Below, piece after piece: positions 1 through 12,400 of a stretch of DNA of 64,000 bases. The number at the start of each line of letters is the position of its first letter. Within the stretch, counting starts at the first letter, position 1. The position numbers were made by a program, and so were the translations under genes. The DNA comes from Lanius collurio. Taxonomy: Eukaryota > Chordata > Aves > Passeriformes > Laniidae. Location: NCBI GenBank assembly GCA_020086605.1, contig JACBWW010000004.1, positions 16,726,461 through 16,790,460 of the forward strand, in the 5' to 3' direction. Below the pieces are notes generated by a model, which made no database searches, was not told where the DNA came from, and saw only the letters and a list, made by a program, of their open reading frames with translations.

Positions 1-3000
1 AGCAAGTTTGCACAGATTCTCAAAGGGACACAGCTAGAGAAGACTAGTCATTGTTTTTTCAATTGTTTCTTGCATCTCTGTCAGACCCAAAATGACCATG
101 AGGATCATGTCCCTTGGCTTTAAATGCAGTTGTATTTCCTTGGATTTAATGTAAAGCATCTTGCTGAGTCTTAAGGAATTGATTGACGTTGATGTTCAAT
201 ACCAACTTTCCGTTAGAAACAGGTTTGTGTGTAATTTATTTTACCTGGTGTCTGTGCACAGTCCAAAAGCTGAAAACACTGATTTCACTATTCTTGCTTA
301 TCAGTGTCTTGTGAATTTCACTAAGCTTCAGACAAGATGAAACGTAGGACAATCTGCAAAAAAACCTCTCCCCAGACTAACTCAGCAAGTGCAAAGAATA
401 GCCATTTTCCCCAGAAACAGTGTTCTCCATGCTCCGCTTCATCTAACACTTGAGTGTTAGAAGCACAAGTACTTGAGACATGAGAGGTTTCCACTGCTAA
501 CAAAAGGATCCCACCCTGGGAAATCCCACTTAAATTTTAGCAGCTCCACGGCTACTGACTCTTGGCAGAAGGGTAAATCCCAGACTGAAAGCATATTTCA
601 AGTTGCAAAGCTGTCAGCTATGGGAATGTGCTGGGCTCTTTACTGAGCGAAGAGATACCGTTCGAATGCGGAACCCATTTAGTAACAGAAAGAAGCAAAA
701 AGCCACAGTAGGATGGAGTAACAGATGGCAATAATCGCACACAGTAGCTCATCTTAAGCACCTTAGCTGTTTGCTTTCCAATTCTCAGCTGGACAAAACA
801 CTTTCCTGACTTCTGAATCAACCATGGCTCATAACCAGGTCCTCAGCAAGCTGAAGTACATGGCACCGTTTCCTTTCCTCGACTCAAATCCAAATCAGGG
901 TGGTCATGGGGACTCTTCACTTGGCTACCTGAGCTGGCTGGTTAGTTTGAGGCAATACACCACATGCCATGACCGCATCTGGAATCTCCACAGGTCCTAC
1001 AGCTTGCTGATACAGCAGACTCTGCAGAGACAGGCAGAGAACTCACAAGGAAGGACACGGAGAAGCCATGTGGCAAAGCAAAGATAATGTTAAGATTTGT
1101 ATACAAATGAGGTCTCTCTAAATGAATCAGGTATAATTAGAATGGATGCAAAAGGAGCACTTGTGCCATTTGGGATCTTCTTTAAAAATCCATGCTCTAA
1201 GGAGGCTTGCTATCCTCCTTTCCTCCTGTATACAGTATGCTACAAATCCCCTAAGAGCCCCATAGTCTAATTTTTCTCTTTTCCCTGCCTTACCGACTTC
1301 TTCCAAATATACCTCCCCAACCAAGACTGCAAATGTTCTTATGTTTTGAAACAGGAAGAGCCCAGTTTCCAGGCGCCTCCTTCTTAGCCCAACCATGTTC
1401 TGGTCTTCCCTTAAAATTCCTGCCAGCTCATCCTTGGTAACTCCCCTCTCCAGATTTCCCTTTCACTGTCAATATCCTAGTTGTATGTTCCTCCTCAGCT
1501 ACACTTGTACATGAATAAGTAACTGTTCCACAGGCAGATATTTCAGTGTTTGCACTTGTCTTTAGAAATCAAAGCCTTCTCTGATTAAATGCCATTACAA
1601 TCCAGCACTTGGACGGATCCAGAGAGATTAATGTGCTTTTGGGCAGCTTTAATGATAATCCTGCTACAGACGGTATTAAGTAAATGTCAGTAACCTGGTT
1701 TGAAGGGAGCTTTCACCTCAGGGATCCTTTCCATTTAGAGAAGAGAGGCTCAGCTTGCTTTTCAAGGCTGCATTGTCACAAAAGAGAAATCCTGCTTAGT
1801 GAAGACTCCTCTTCCTCCACACCATAAAACAAAATGGAGTAAGTTGATAGAGGGATTGATAAAATAAATAGATGCGGGTGATTTATAGGGAGCTCATGCA
1901 TCTCTTGAAAGCCAAGACTGCTGTCATACTATAATCCAGGTCAGAGTTTTGAAACCTGGGTTGCCACCCCCTCTTCCTGCTCCTTTCAGTGTCTGCTGCC
2001 TTTTGCTCATCTCCCCACCATGCCATGCAGTCTTTTACCCAGGGCAACAACAGCAGCAGCCGATAATTAATCTAGGCAATATTTGTTCCCACGTGCTGCA
2101 CCTTGCTGCAGGAGAAGTCTGGGATGAGCACTGCCCCTACCTCATCTTACTGTGGCTATAATAACAGACCTCTTTTCCAATTACATGATTCTGACAGGCT
2201 CAGTATTCCCTCCTTTCTACCTTGCTTTATTGGCAATCAGTAAAAGTTAACCATTAATTTCAGGGGGTGGGAAAAGGAAGAAAGAAAATTCAGTCCTGCC
2301 ACTGAGCTGAGTAACATTCTCTACATGACAGATGGCCAGAACTCTCTGAGGCTTATACTTTGCAGTAGTAGAAGTCTGTTGACAACTTTTTAAAAATTAC
2401 TTCTTAGCTATCATTTAGAGACTAACTCAGACTCAGGAAAATACGTGATTTCACTGCTGCATGGAACATATTGTGCCAAGTCATCACGAAACAACCTTCC
2501 CAAAGGCAAGGATAAACAAAAAAATTAGCAGAAATTTTCAGCGTACATTGCTCCTATCACAAGCAAAAGCCTCTGTAAGTTGGAAGAACTGAAATTAGCT
2601 GCTGCTCTACAACTTGGCTATCTCCAGCAGTTTGAGAAAATTCAAAGAAAATCCCAGGGAGCTACACTATTCTAGCTACCTTAATCCCAGAATGGATCCC
2701 GAGATCTGTGAGGAAGCCCAGCTCAAAATCTAAATGTACATATTGCTCAAGAGTCCTCTTGTTAATGCATCAAAACAAGTCCTTCTGACTATTTCAAGAC
2801 TTGAGGAATATTCACTCTCCTATCTGAGCGTGTGAGATAGATTTGACTTCTGCCTATAGCAGAAGTATAAGATAAACTCACTCAAACGAAACAACTCTCT
2901 CACTTTGGACCAGCTGACTTGTCCAGATGAATGGAGCTGACCATGTTTTGCTACAGACAGAATTTTTCAAATCTCTCTTAATAGCAAAGTCCACGAGATA

Positions 3001-3328
3001 AAAATAATCAGAAACTGAAGTTGTTCCTTTAGGGTGACAGGAACTTCCACCTTGGAACAAACCACAGTGTCTTTAATGTAAGAGCATATGTCTCCTTGAA
3101 GATGCCCCTAGCTTTGCAGTTTACAGGAGAATGTTCCCCAAAGGGGATTGTGTACTTTTCCAAGGAGCACAAGAACAGATCTCTCAGATTGATTGCTCTG
3201 TTCACATCTGTGGGTGCTTATTCTTCTGCCTCATCCCATCCTGTCTTGTCAGCCTCCATTTTGCATCAAGGTCAACATCAGTTTTGCATTGCCCACCATG
3301 CCCAGTTCAGAGATGGCTGAGAAACTAC
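1..3328 (-). other. ADCK1: ADCK1 intron 7, left part (continues beyond the window)
   Basis: No exon matching the next ADCK1 segment is recognisable. A stretch at about 1575-1700, rich in ATTA/TAAT words, has an enhancer-like look; otherwise nothing stands out. Confidence 0.8.
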
Positions 3329-3445
3329 CTCATTGACGTTGATGCCATTCCTCTCCATATAGGCCCTGTCGTTCACTTGTCCCCCTTCCATAAACTCCAT
3401 GAGAAGAACGCGCCTTGTTGAGAGCTCCCAGTAGATCCTGGGGAC
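3329..3445 (-). CDS. ADCK1: ADCK1 exon 7 (residues 245-283, hinge region); last exon in window
   Basis: This 117-bp exon encodes 39 residues, VPRIYWELSTRRVLLMEFME then GGQVNDRAYMERNGINVNE. The LLMEF-GGQV stretch corresponds to the hinge between the two kinase lobes. The acceptor is TTTTCCTGTTTCAG|GTC and the donor GAG|GTAGTT, phase 0. Translation continues into the intron for a few codons before a stop, which confirms that the donor must be used. The next expected exon (beginning like ISRHLGK, and carrying the catalytic loop) is not recognisable in the remaining 3.3 kb to the left edge. Confidence 0.95.
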
Positions 3446-6400
3446 CTGAAACAGGAAAAGATGGGTTAGGTCAAGCAACAGCTTGGGAAATGAAGGAGAA
3501 TATATCACACAAATCCCAGAAAAGGAGTAAAAATGGAAGCAGCTGAAGTAAGGACTTGGGTTTTTTGATGAGCACAAGAGAGGTAAATCCATCTATCAGC
3601 CTCTTCCCCAGGACAGCAGCAATGTGTACAAGTATAACACACCGATTCAACCACAGCAGGACCTGATCTCATGCAACATTTCTGGCCACACTCTACAGGA
3701 TTTTGACCACCTCCCATTCCCAGTGATGTCTGAGAGCTTTCTTACCTGTTCTGCAGCTCCTCTAGCTGGGCAGTTTAACTAGTACCTATTGCAAGTTTCT
3801 GAATCATCCACTCAGCTCCTTTAGACAGGAACTGCATCTTGTTTGCTACGCACAGGGTCCACTTACGCAGCTTTAAAAATTACAAGCCATCGTCATAAAT
3901 TGTATCTCCGCAGTGCCCCTTGGAACACGAACGCCTTTGAGCTGACAAACCCTGCATACTTAGGCCATCTGCAATTGAACTGGGAGAAAAATGGAGTGTC
4001 ACAAATAAGGGACTTGTCACAGAAACCCTGGGAGACCCTAAACTATCTCATTGCCAATGACACAGTAATGAGTGTAAAATGTCCACGCACTTTTCATTCA
4101 AGCTGTGGTAGATCAAGCTGAGTGAGGTACCAGAGAAGACGTCTGGTGTCATCCAGGGAGGCAGTGACACAAGTGTCGCTCAGGCTGGCCTCCCATTTTC
4201 CAGCCTCCCTCTCCAGACAAATTTCTTCCATGTTGAAGTCCCTATTGTCAAGAGCCATTTCGCTGAATTCCCTTTGGATATTCCTCATGTCATTGTGCTG
4301 ACCAAAACCTCAATCTGCCCAGATCTGCTTTTGCAAATGGGTGAAGCCACACAAGTACATTTTAACAAAGACACAAGGGAGCTCCGCCCATTCCGATTAC
4401 TGTGCCCCACTAGAGAGATAAAAATTTTGGATTATGTAAAGAGTGAGCCAGCTGTGCTGTCCCCTCTCCTCACCCTCTTGACTCAGCCATGGACTCAGCA
4501 CCTTGGGGCAGGACAGGAAGAGGCAAGAGGTGTTGTCCACTGACTGACCAAAATGGGATGACCAGCCAGGCCACGGTAGCTTATCAGAACTCCTGAACAA
4601 GCGGCATTTGCTGGTTTTAACTACTGACAACACCTACTGACAACATCTCAGTCCCCTACACACTACCTGCTTCCCTCCTGCTCCTGTCCTAGAGAGACCA
4701 CTTCTACTTTAACATGTGTGTGCCACTTCAGATCAAAGGTTCCTTTGCTGAGCAATCTCAGTGTTCCTCAGTCCCACCATTCAACACTCCTGGTATACTT
4801 TGCATGTGAATCTTGCTCAGACTTTGATGCCATAGATCCACTATAAGCAAGGGGGATTCAGATGCTCACAGCCTTCCCAGCTTATCTGGATGTTCATTCT
4901 TTGCAGTTAGATTGGTGAGAAAGCCTGCTAACTCTGAAACTAACAGTTCCCCATCCCATCTAGCTCACTGATCCCTTAGATCACTTCCAATAACATTCAT
5001 TCTTGTCTCAGGATTTACACAGGCAAGTCAGTAGGCTTGCAAAGCACTATTCATGCTGTCAGAGATGCCTCTCTCAATCACAGTCAAATTCTTCAGCGAT
5101 TTTTTTAATTACTCACAGATGTTTGGCTCTAATGCTAGTGCGTGGAAATAATTTATCTCTGGCTTTAAAAGCTCAAACAGGTTCACAGCACAAAATCTAC
5201 CACTCAGCTTTCTAGTGTGTTTAGGAAAATTTATGACACAGGAGCCCAATTCTTCTGTTGTTTTTAGGTGATGAACACGTCTCTGAATTGGCAGGTCAGA
5301 CAGGAGGATCCATTATTTAGCCATCTCAAGTCATTTGCTATTGTTACACATATTGATACCATGATAGCTCCTTACCCCAGCAAAGAGGTGACTGGCCGTC
5401 TCCATGGGGATTCACTTCACAGCATGCCTCTTACAGCTGTGATGGACACATTCTCACTTCTGATAAGTGCCCACTCAGCAAAACCACTGGCCTTTGGCCT
5501 TCCATAGCCCTGGTGGCTTTTACCTATCTGTGTTTATGGGAAAGCCATTGCTGCCACTGGGCTCCAAAAGGACTCCTCCAAACCTGGAGTCAGGCAATAT
5601 GGAATTACAACCCTTGCATGGAAAAAGCAAGGAAAAATTAATATATCAGCCTGTAAAGCCTAACAAAAACTCACCTTATTTCAGACTTCTCTCACTTTTA
5701 TCTTGGGACTTCTGCATAAACAGGCGTGAAAAGCTCATTTAGAAGTGTGTATGCAAGAAGGTCCACAGGAAGGTGTGTTTGTGCTGCCTTTTTATATGTG
5801 CCACAGGCACAGTCACATCAGTGACTGCAACCATGGCACTATGTGTGTTTCCAGAAAGCACACACTAGAGGCACATGCCTCTTGTATGTCAGCAAAAGAT
5901 TTCTGAAAGTGTGACTTTGAAGATGTGACCTTATGTCTTTCCAAGAATGAGATGTGTACAAGTCTGGTTGTACTTGAGACATTTGTCAGAAACCTTTGTG
6001 TGTGGCAGGGGAGGTGGGGTAAAAATGTCAATGGGAAAGAGCACACATGGGTGCAATTGGGTTTCTGTATGAAGGTAGCATGAATCCATTAGCCATAGAT
6101 GTGTATGAAGAATGAATGTCCAGTTCTAGAGTAAGAATGTGCTTTTTTCAGTAGGAACGACTCATGTGAACATGCGTCGTCCTGAGATACAAGGTGTCCT
6201 CAATACTACTTGACATCATCAGTTTCAGACTACCTTTTCTGTTCTATGTCCATTTCTTCCCCTCAGCTGAGACAGAGCCCAAGGAATGGTACCATCAGAT
6301 GGCTCAGCAAAGAATGGCAAATTCACAGTCTCTGAACAAGTTCAGAAAGAAAAGGAAAATAAAATTCAGAAAGAAAACCCAGGAAAATAAGTAGCAGGCT

Positions 6401-9400
6401 CCAGAGACTGCTAGTCCCAAGCCACCACTCCCAACCCAACAGAGTGCATTCAGTAAAAAACAAACAAGGAGAAAGCATGTCTCAGAGCATTTTCTTGTCT
6501 GTATTAGCAGAGCAGTCTAGAATGAACAACACAAAGGGGCTGAACTCCATTCTCCCTCCTTATGGTTCCTCCACTTGGTGAATGACAGGCATAAGAAACA
6601 GTAAGGGAGACTATTAATGCACATACATATGTAGAAATATGTGTTTCCTCACCTTCAGGAAGTCAAAGTTTTTGAGCATATGAGCAACCTTCTCAGCATT
6701 TCTGCCTTCATTGAGGAAATCCAGCTCCAAGGGCAGATTCTTCTTAGCTTCTTCCACCAGCCACATGAACTCAAAATCCGGAAAAATCTGCTTCACAACC
6801 AAGAGGAGAACCTGAGAACAAGGAAACAGACAACCAGTTGCATCCTGGCTCCAAAGCCACACAGCTACACACCGTGCTGTTTTGATAGGATCATTCCATA
6901 TAACTTACAGATAAAAAACCCAAGTGCTTTTAGGGTTCTAGCAGTATCATAACACAACACAGTGTCATGCCTTGGTCATGTAACACAAATTCTGGCCTAC
7001 ACTACCACAGAAGAAGGCACATCTAGGAGTTAAATGATGGTACACTCATCAAAGGGAGGCCAGCTGGCTGCTGCCCAGAAGTAAGATAATAAATCTCAGG
7101 AGAAGAGACGACATGGCCAGATCTCACCAAGGGTGTTGCCCTGGCGCAATTATCTCCTGAGTCCTACAATTCTACAAAGTCATTCTTTGACCATTCGAAC
7201 AGTTCTCAGATAAAGCAGATGAGGAAGATCTAAAGTAAGACTTGTCACCTCTATGTTACTTCCTCCACTGTTGAGCAGAGAAAATCCTCTGGGCAGTTCA
7301 AAGAAGACAGTGGAGTTCGGATACAGTTAGTAGGCTACAGATCTTTAAATAACACTTCTGGTGAGAGTCAGAGGGCAAGTTGCTCTTCAGCATCAGACAA
7401 AGCCATCCTCACAAGGCTGAGAGGTATTTTCCAAGTATCATATATCCACACATGGAATGCTCTTCTTAAAGGGATTAGGTATTCAGCAACACAGCACCTT
7501 GAAAAGCCCAGCCAAAAAGTTCCTTGAAACATTTGCTTGAAGCAACATTTAAGGGGTGAGTGAATCAACATTACACAACTGAATGGCACAAGCAAAGCTG
7601 CACAGCAGCCAAGCATGCTTTCTCTTCAAACAAAGGGACAGCTTCTCCACCAGAGTCACAAATTTACACAAACTGACAATTTGGACCACACCTTAAGGAA
7701 AATAATTTGTTTGGCTCCTTTTAACTAACTGAGTCATAAAACAAGTAAAAAACCATAAAAATACAATGCACTTCGCTGTCTTTATTTCACTGTTCTGTAC
7801 ATTCAGCTGAAAACAGAAAAAGGTTTTTAAGAGTGTGTTATTGAACAGTTTCCCTTTCTCGATCTCCACCACTGAGGTGGGAACTCCTGCACTGCAGGAG
7901 GAACATTTTAAGTACACACAGGAAGCTGCTATCATTGAAATGTATGACAAAAATAAATTTATGAACCATCACTGCTCCTGTTCAGTTGTATGACAACATT
8001 TGTTCTCCACCCCGTCTCAACTTCTCTTATCTAAATGTCAGTTGCAAACTCAATGTTCCTTTAAAAATGTAATCACCAGGTTCCAGACACTACTGAATTG
8101 TATTTTCTACTGTTATATCTAGAGGCATAAATCCTTTCAAATTTATGTCACCCAAATGAAATGTAACCAGTGATCTTCATGAACATGAACACAAATTTCA
8201 TAGGGCCTCCAAGATTATTTCGTTGGTGGCTGACGTGAGAAAATTCATGCATTTTTTTTCCTTTCTTCAAATGCTCTTTTCAATCAATTTGCCAGCTCGA
8301 CCATCAGCAGGGACATACTAACAAGTACTTCACCTACCCCTTTTCTGACATCAGTCTAATATATTGTCTTGAAATAATTATTGATATATAGAGAGCAGTG
8401 AGGTATCTCTCTCTGGGTTTATTAGATGCTGTACTGATTTTTAAAGAGTCAGCACTGACACTATGAAACCTCAAGTGAATTTAGGAATTTTCCAGCTACC
8501 TTTTCTTGTTCATATTCCTTCCCAGCAGTCTCTAAATAAGACCATCTCCATCAGTATTTAAATTAACCTCTTACCTATCTGCAATGTCTGTCTGATTCTT
8601 AAAGGACCAGAATATTAGCACATGTGATCTGGCTTTCTATGCAGCCTACACAAAAACAGTCCCATACAAGGATACGATGATGCATGTAAGCCAAGACTCC
8701 ACAAGAGAGACCTTTTAAAAACAAAACTGCATGTGCCACATTCTGAGCTACTTTCCCACACATACAACACATCTTGAGGATGGTAAACTAGACTGTCTAT
8801 CCAAGAAGGACAGTACTAAATTACCAAAAATACAAAATACACTGGTTTAGTTTCAAGATTCCCATGAGGAATGGTTTAAAGACAGAAAAGACAGGAATCC
8901 TTTTGAAATAATTTTCTTAAATGCCTCTTACCAGTATAACCAGAAATCACAACATGTTGAGAGGAGATATATTTTCTGTGATATCCACCATTAGAAGGGC
9001 AAATGTCCCACGGTAGACACAGGTTTTGGTTCATTCATACAGAAGCCTCTTCCTGCCCTGATCCTACACTCTTTCATTACCTGCTCATCCTTAACCCTTG
9101 ATTGCTCTTTTTCTGCCACTCTGTTTTGGGAGGGACTGAAGGATGTCATAAGCCCCCTGAGAAGTGCTATCTATGCATATGATGACTCACAGAAGCAAAT
9201 TCATTGGGCAGACTACTGCAGTAAGTCCTGGAGAAGATCTGGATCAAATTCAAATCTATGGCTGGACCCAAAGCCAGTTCAAACAGTTCTGTGTTCTCAA
9301 ACCATCACATCTTTTTGGAACCCAAAAATTTCTTTCACTAGAAGTTCAAATTAAATACTCAGCTGCAAACTAATTTGCCCCATCGCACACCAGCTGTGAT

Positions 9401-12400
9401 TCTATGCAGACTAGCCAGGATTGCTCAAAGCAGGGTATTTTAATAGCCTAGAGAAGCTTTAGTTCCATGGTACTCTGAGAGGGTGCTGGCAGAATCTTTG
9501 ATTCCTGATCTTCTGTGATGGAGAACTGTGTTACTGCACCAGCAACACCCTCCAAACACTCATCAGAACTCCTCAGCTTAAGTGTCCCCTCTTTAGTACC
9601 ACGGATCTGCCTGTGCCAATTAATGTGCGCTTACTGTATTATACAGACACACACACACATATATATATACATATATATATATACATACATGCTTTATTAG
9701 GAGAGCAAAAAGCTTTAGTGTTACCACTTACAGACCTAATCCTTCCCATCTCCTCCACCTCAGCCCTGTGTCCATTTCCTGTTCTATACCACATTGCTAG
9801 CATCTTTGTCTGCTGCAATGCAGTACAGTGCCACAGTTTTTCTCCATTTCTTCCTTTCCATAGCTAGACTCAGAATCTGTTTGGGAAAAGCTACAGCACT
9901 GCACTGGGAAATATAAGTGGTATCCACCATTCAGGAGAGAAACAGGAGGCAGGCATTGAAACTTTTTTCCTAGCTAAATCCCTCATTTGTGTATTTGCTC
10001 CTGTTAGGTGACCCTTTCTGCATTTCATTGTTTCTACTATGAATCAGTTCAGCATTAAGGAGCTGATCAAGAAACAAAACTGAATGATAGCAACCTCATC
10101 CACTATTGAATCCACGCTAGAGTTTAATCAAAAAAACCATGCTAATCATGGACAATGATTTTTCTTGGCCACACAGCCATGATTTCAAGAGAATTGAGAC
10201 CAGTTAATGGGCACACAGGCAGAAAGAAGACTTCAGGACTCACTCTCTAGTTCTTAAATCTTATATGGACTCACTCTGATGTCATTCATTTTTATCAGTC
10301 TTCTCCTTCTGCCCTCCTTCCCTCTTACCCTGTTTTGCAGTCTCTCCATCCACACATTCATCAGCACTGCAATCCTCACCACTTTTCTGTATTAATCCTG
10401 CAAGACAGCACTGATCTCTGTGGAGGTTTCAAAGCTGTAGGTTGGTGCTGTTATACCTGCTTACACCATGGGTGAATGTGGTCCTCATATGGTTCAATGG
10501 CAATTGTTCTGTAAGTTGAAGTCAACAGGTAGTTTTACCTCCATGAGCAAAATATCCTTGGAGCTCTGAGCTTGGACCTTGGGGTGCTGGATTTTCACTG
10601 CCACCGTTCTCCCATCCTGCAGCACTGCTTTGTGTACCTGGGCTAGTGATGCTGCTCCCAAGGGAGTGTCCTCAAAACTCATGAAGAGCTCTTTTATCTG
10701 GCAAGAGAAGAGAAAGAGGCATCAGTTTGGGGCAACAGAGGCTACTCTCAGGAAAGCCCTGCCCACAGGCCAGAGAGTTCCTGTGCCAAAGCTGGGCAGA
10801 CTCAGGCCTTTCATCCTTCTTCTGTCCCCTCCCTTAGCCTTGTCATTGTTTGGCCTCCAAGGGGAGCCTGCCAAACATGCAAGTGCCCTGGAGATACTCT
10901 GCTTATGGAAATCTGGGGTAGAGCCCCAGCAGCACGTTTCATCTTGGACTTGTAGTGGCCAAGCAGTACATGAGGGACTTCTCCATGCTGTCCTGAAAAC
11001 GGGTTGGAGTGATTATGGTCAGCCTACTAGGGGCAGAAGCCAACAGCTGTTCCTTTGCACATTATTTCTTTTGCAGATATTTAATACCATCCACCATCAC
11101 CTCCTAAAACCTGACAGTGCACATTACTGTGCATTACAGCAGCAGCAGTAGCTTACTAGGTGAAAGCCAGAACATGACTGGGAGTGGCAGTTAAGGGCTG
11201 CATTCAGGGCAGGGGGACAAAATTTGCCATTCCAACCTTGAGAACTTGGCCTGAAAACATGTTTAATGTGATGGACTTTGTCACACCTTCTGTGAAAGTA
11301 ACCAACTCAGAAAAAGCCTCAAGCAAGGACAGCAAAGCACTTTGCAAGCAGAAGAGGAAATTATTAGAAGCTCTGGCTGAGAAACTCAAGGCTAGACTAC
11401 ATGGAAAGTTGCAGATGAAGTACCAGGAGCAGCTCCAGGAAGCAAAATCCTAGGTAGACATGGGTGAGGCAATGGCAGAGGGGCAAAGGCCCATCTGCCC
11501 TGCATAACACAGCACCCTGCTAGAGACCCTGAGTGCAGCACCAGGCAGCGCAGGCTCTGGAGACACTACTCCCATGGTAGGGCGTATTGGCCTGGCTGAT
11601 GAGCCAGGGCCCTCCACAGTCAGTCAGCTCACAGGAAGGGCCAACACCGGTATGTGGTTTCAGGTATAGTTCATGTAATGCTAGTTGAGGATTTTTGTCC
11701 TGCTTTGTAGGGCAAGGTGAACATAAGCTCTGAAGTTTCCAGAAGTCAGCAAAGGGAACCTGTCCTACCCTTCTCATGGGCTCAATTGATTTCGAGTGAG
11801 CAGTTAAGAAGCCTGTAATTTATGCAGTAACAAAAAAGAAAGAATGTCAGTGCATTTTATAACCTGCTTTTTAACACGAAATTAAAGATTGGAACTGCAG
11901 CAACCTAGCAATTAAATATGAATAAAGACCTTCTAAGCAAAGTCTTCATGCAAAACCTTAAACGAAAACTCTTTTTGCTGAAAAGGAAGAAAAATACTAC
12001 AAGGAGCAGCCTGTTCCCTCCTGCAGCTGCTAAGTAATGAGCCCACTCCCACATCACCCTACCTCTTCTCTCCCAGCCCCTTCCACAGAAAACTATGGCT
12101 AGCAACAAACTGGAGCATTTGCAGTAATTAGATACCAACACAGACTCAGCTGCCTCCAGTAATTCACTAGGAAGGTGCATTTTATTTATTTAATTAATTC
12201 TCTTTGGTCCTGGTGGCAAAATCAATTAAGTAAAACAACTGCATTTAAAAACAACTAGTTATGTGGTTTTTAATTACAGCGGGTCCATAATTCAAACCTA
12301 TTGACATTTGTGTCTCAAGAGAAAATGTGTTCAAGACACAGGGACTTTTACCTTTATGTGCAGTTTATCTACTGCCTGAAGAGGGGATCTGTTAAGGGTA

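Noticed and set aside
6653..10697. Exons 5 and 6 both 159 bp, suggesting exon duplication
   Set aside because: Their protein sequences are unrelated and each aligns to a different part of ADCK1.
10579..11151. 190-residue plus-strand open frame
   Set aside because: Its first part is the antisense of ADCK1 exon 5, which accounts for the openness there; the rest has no protein character.
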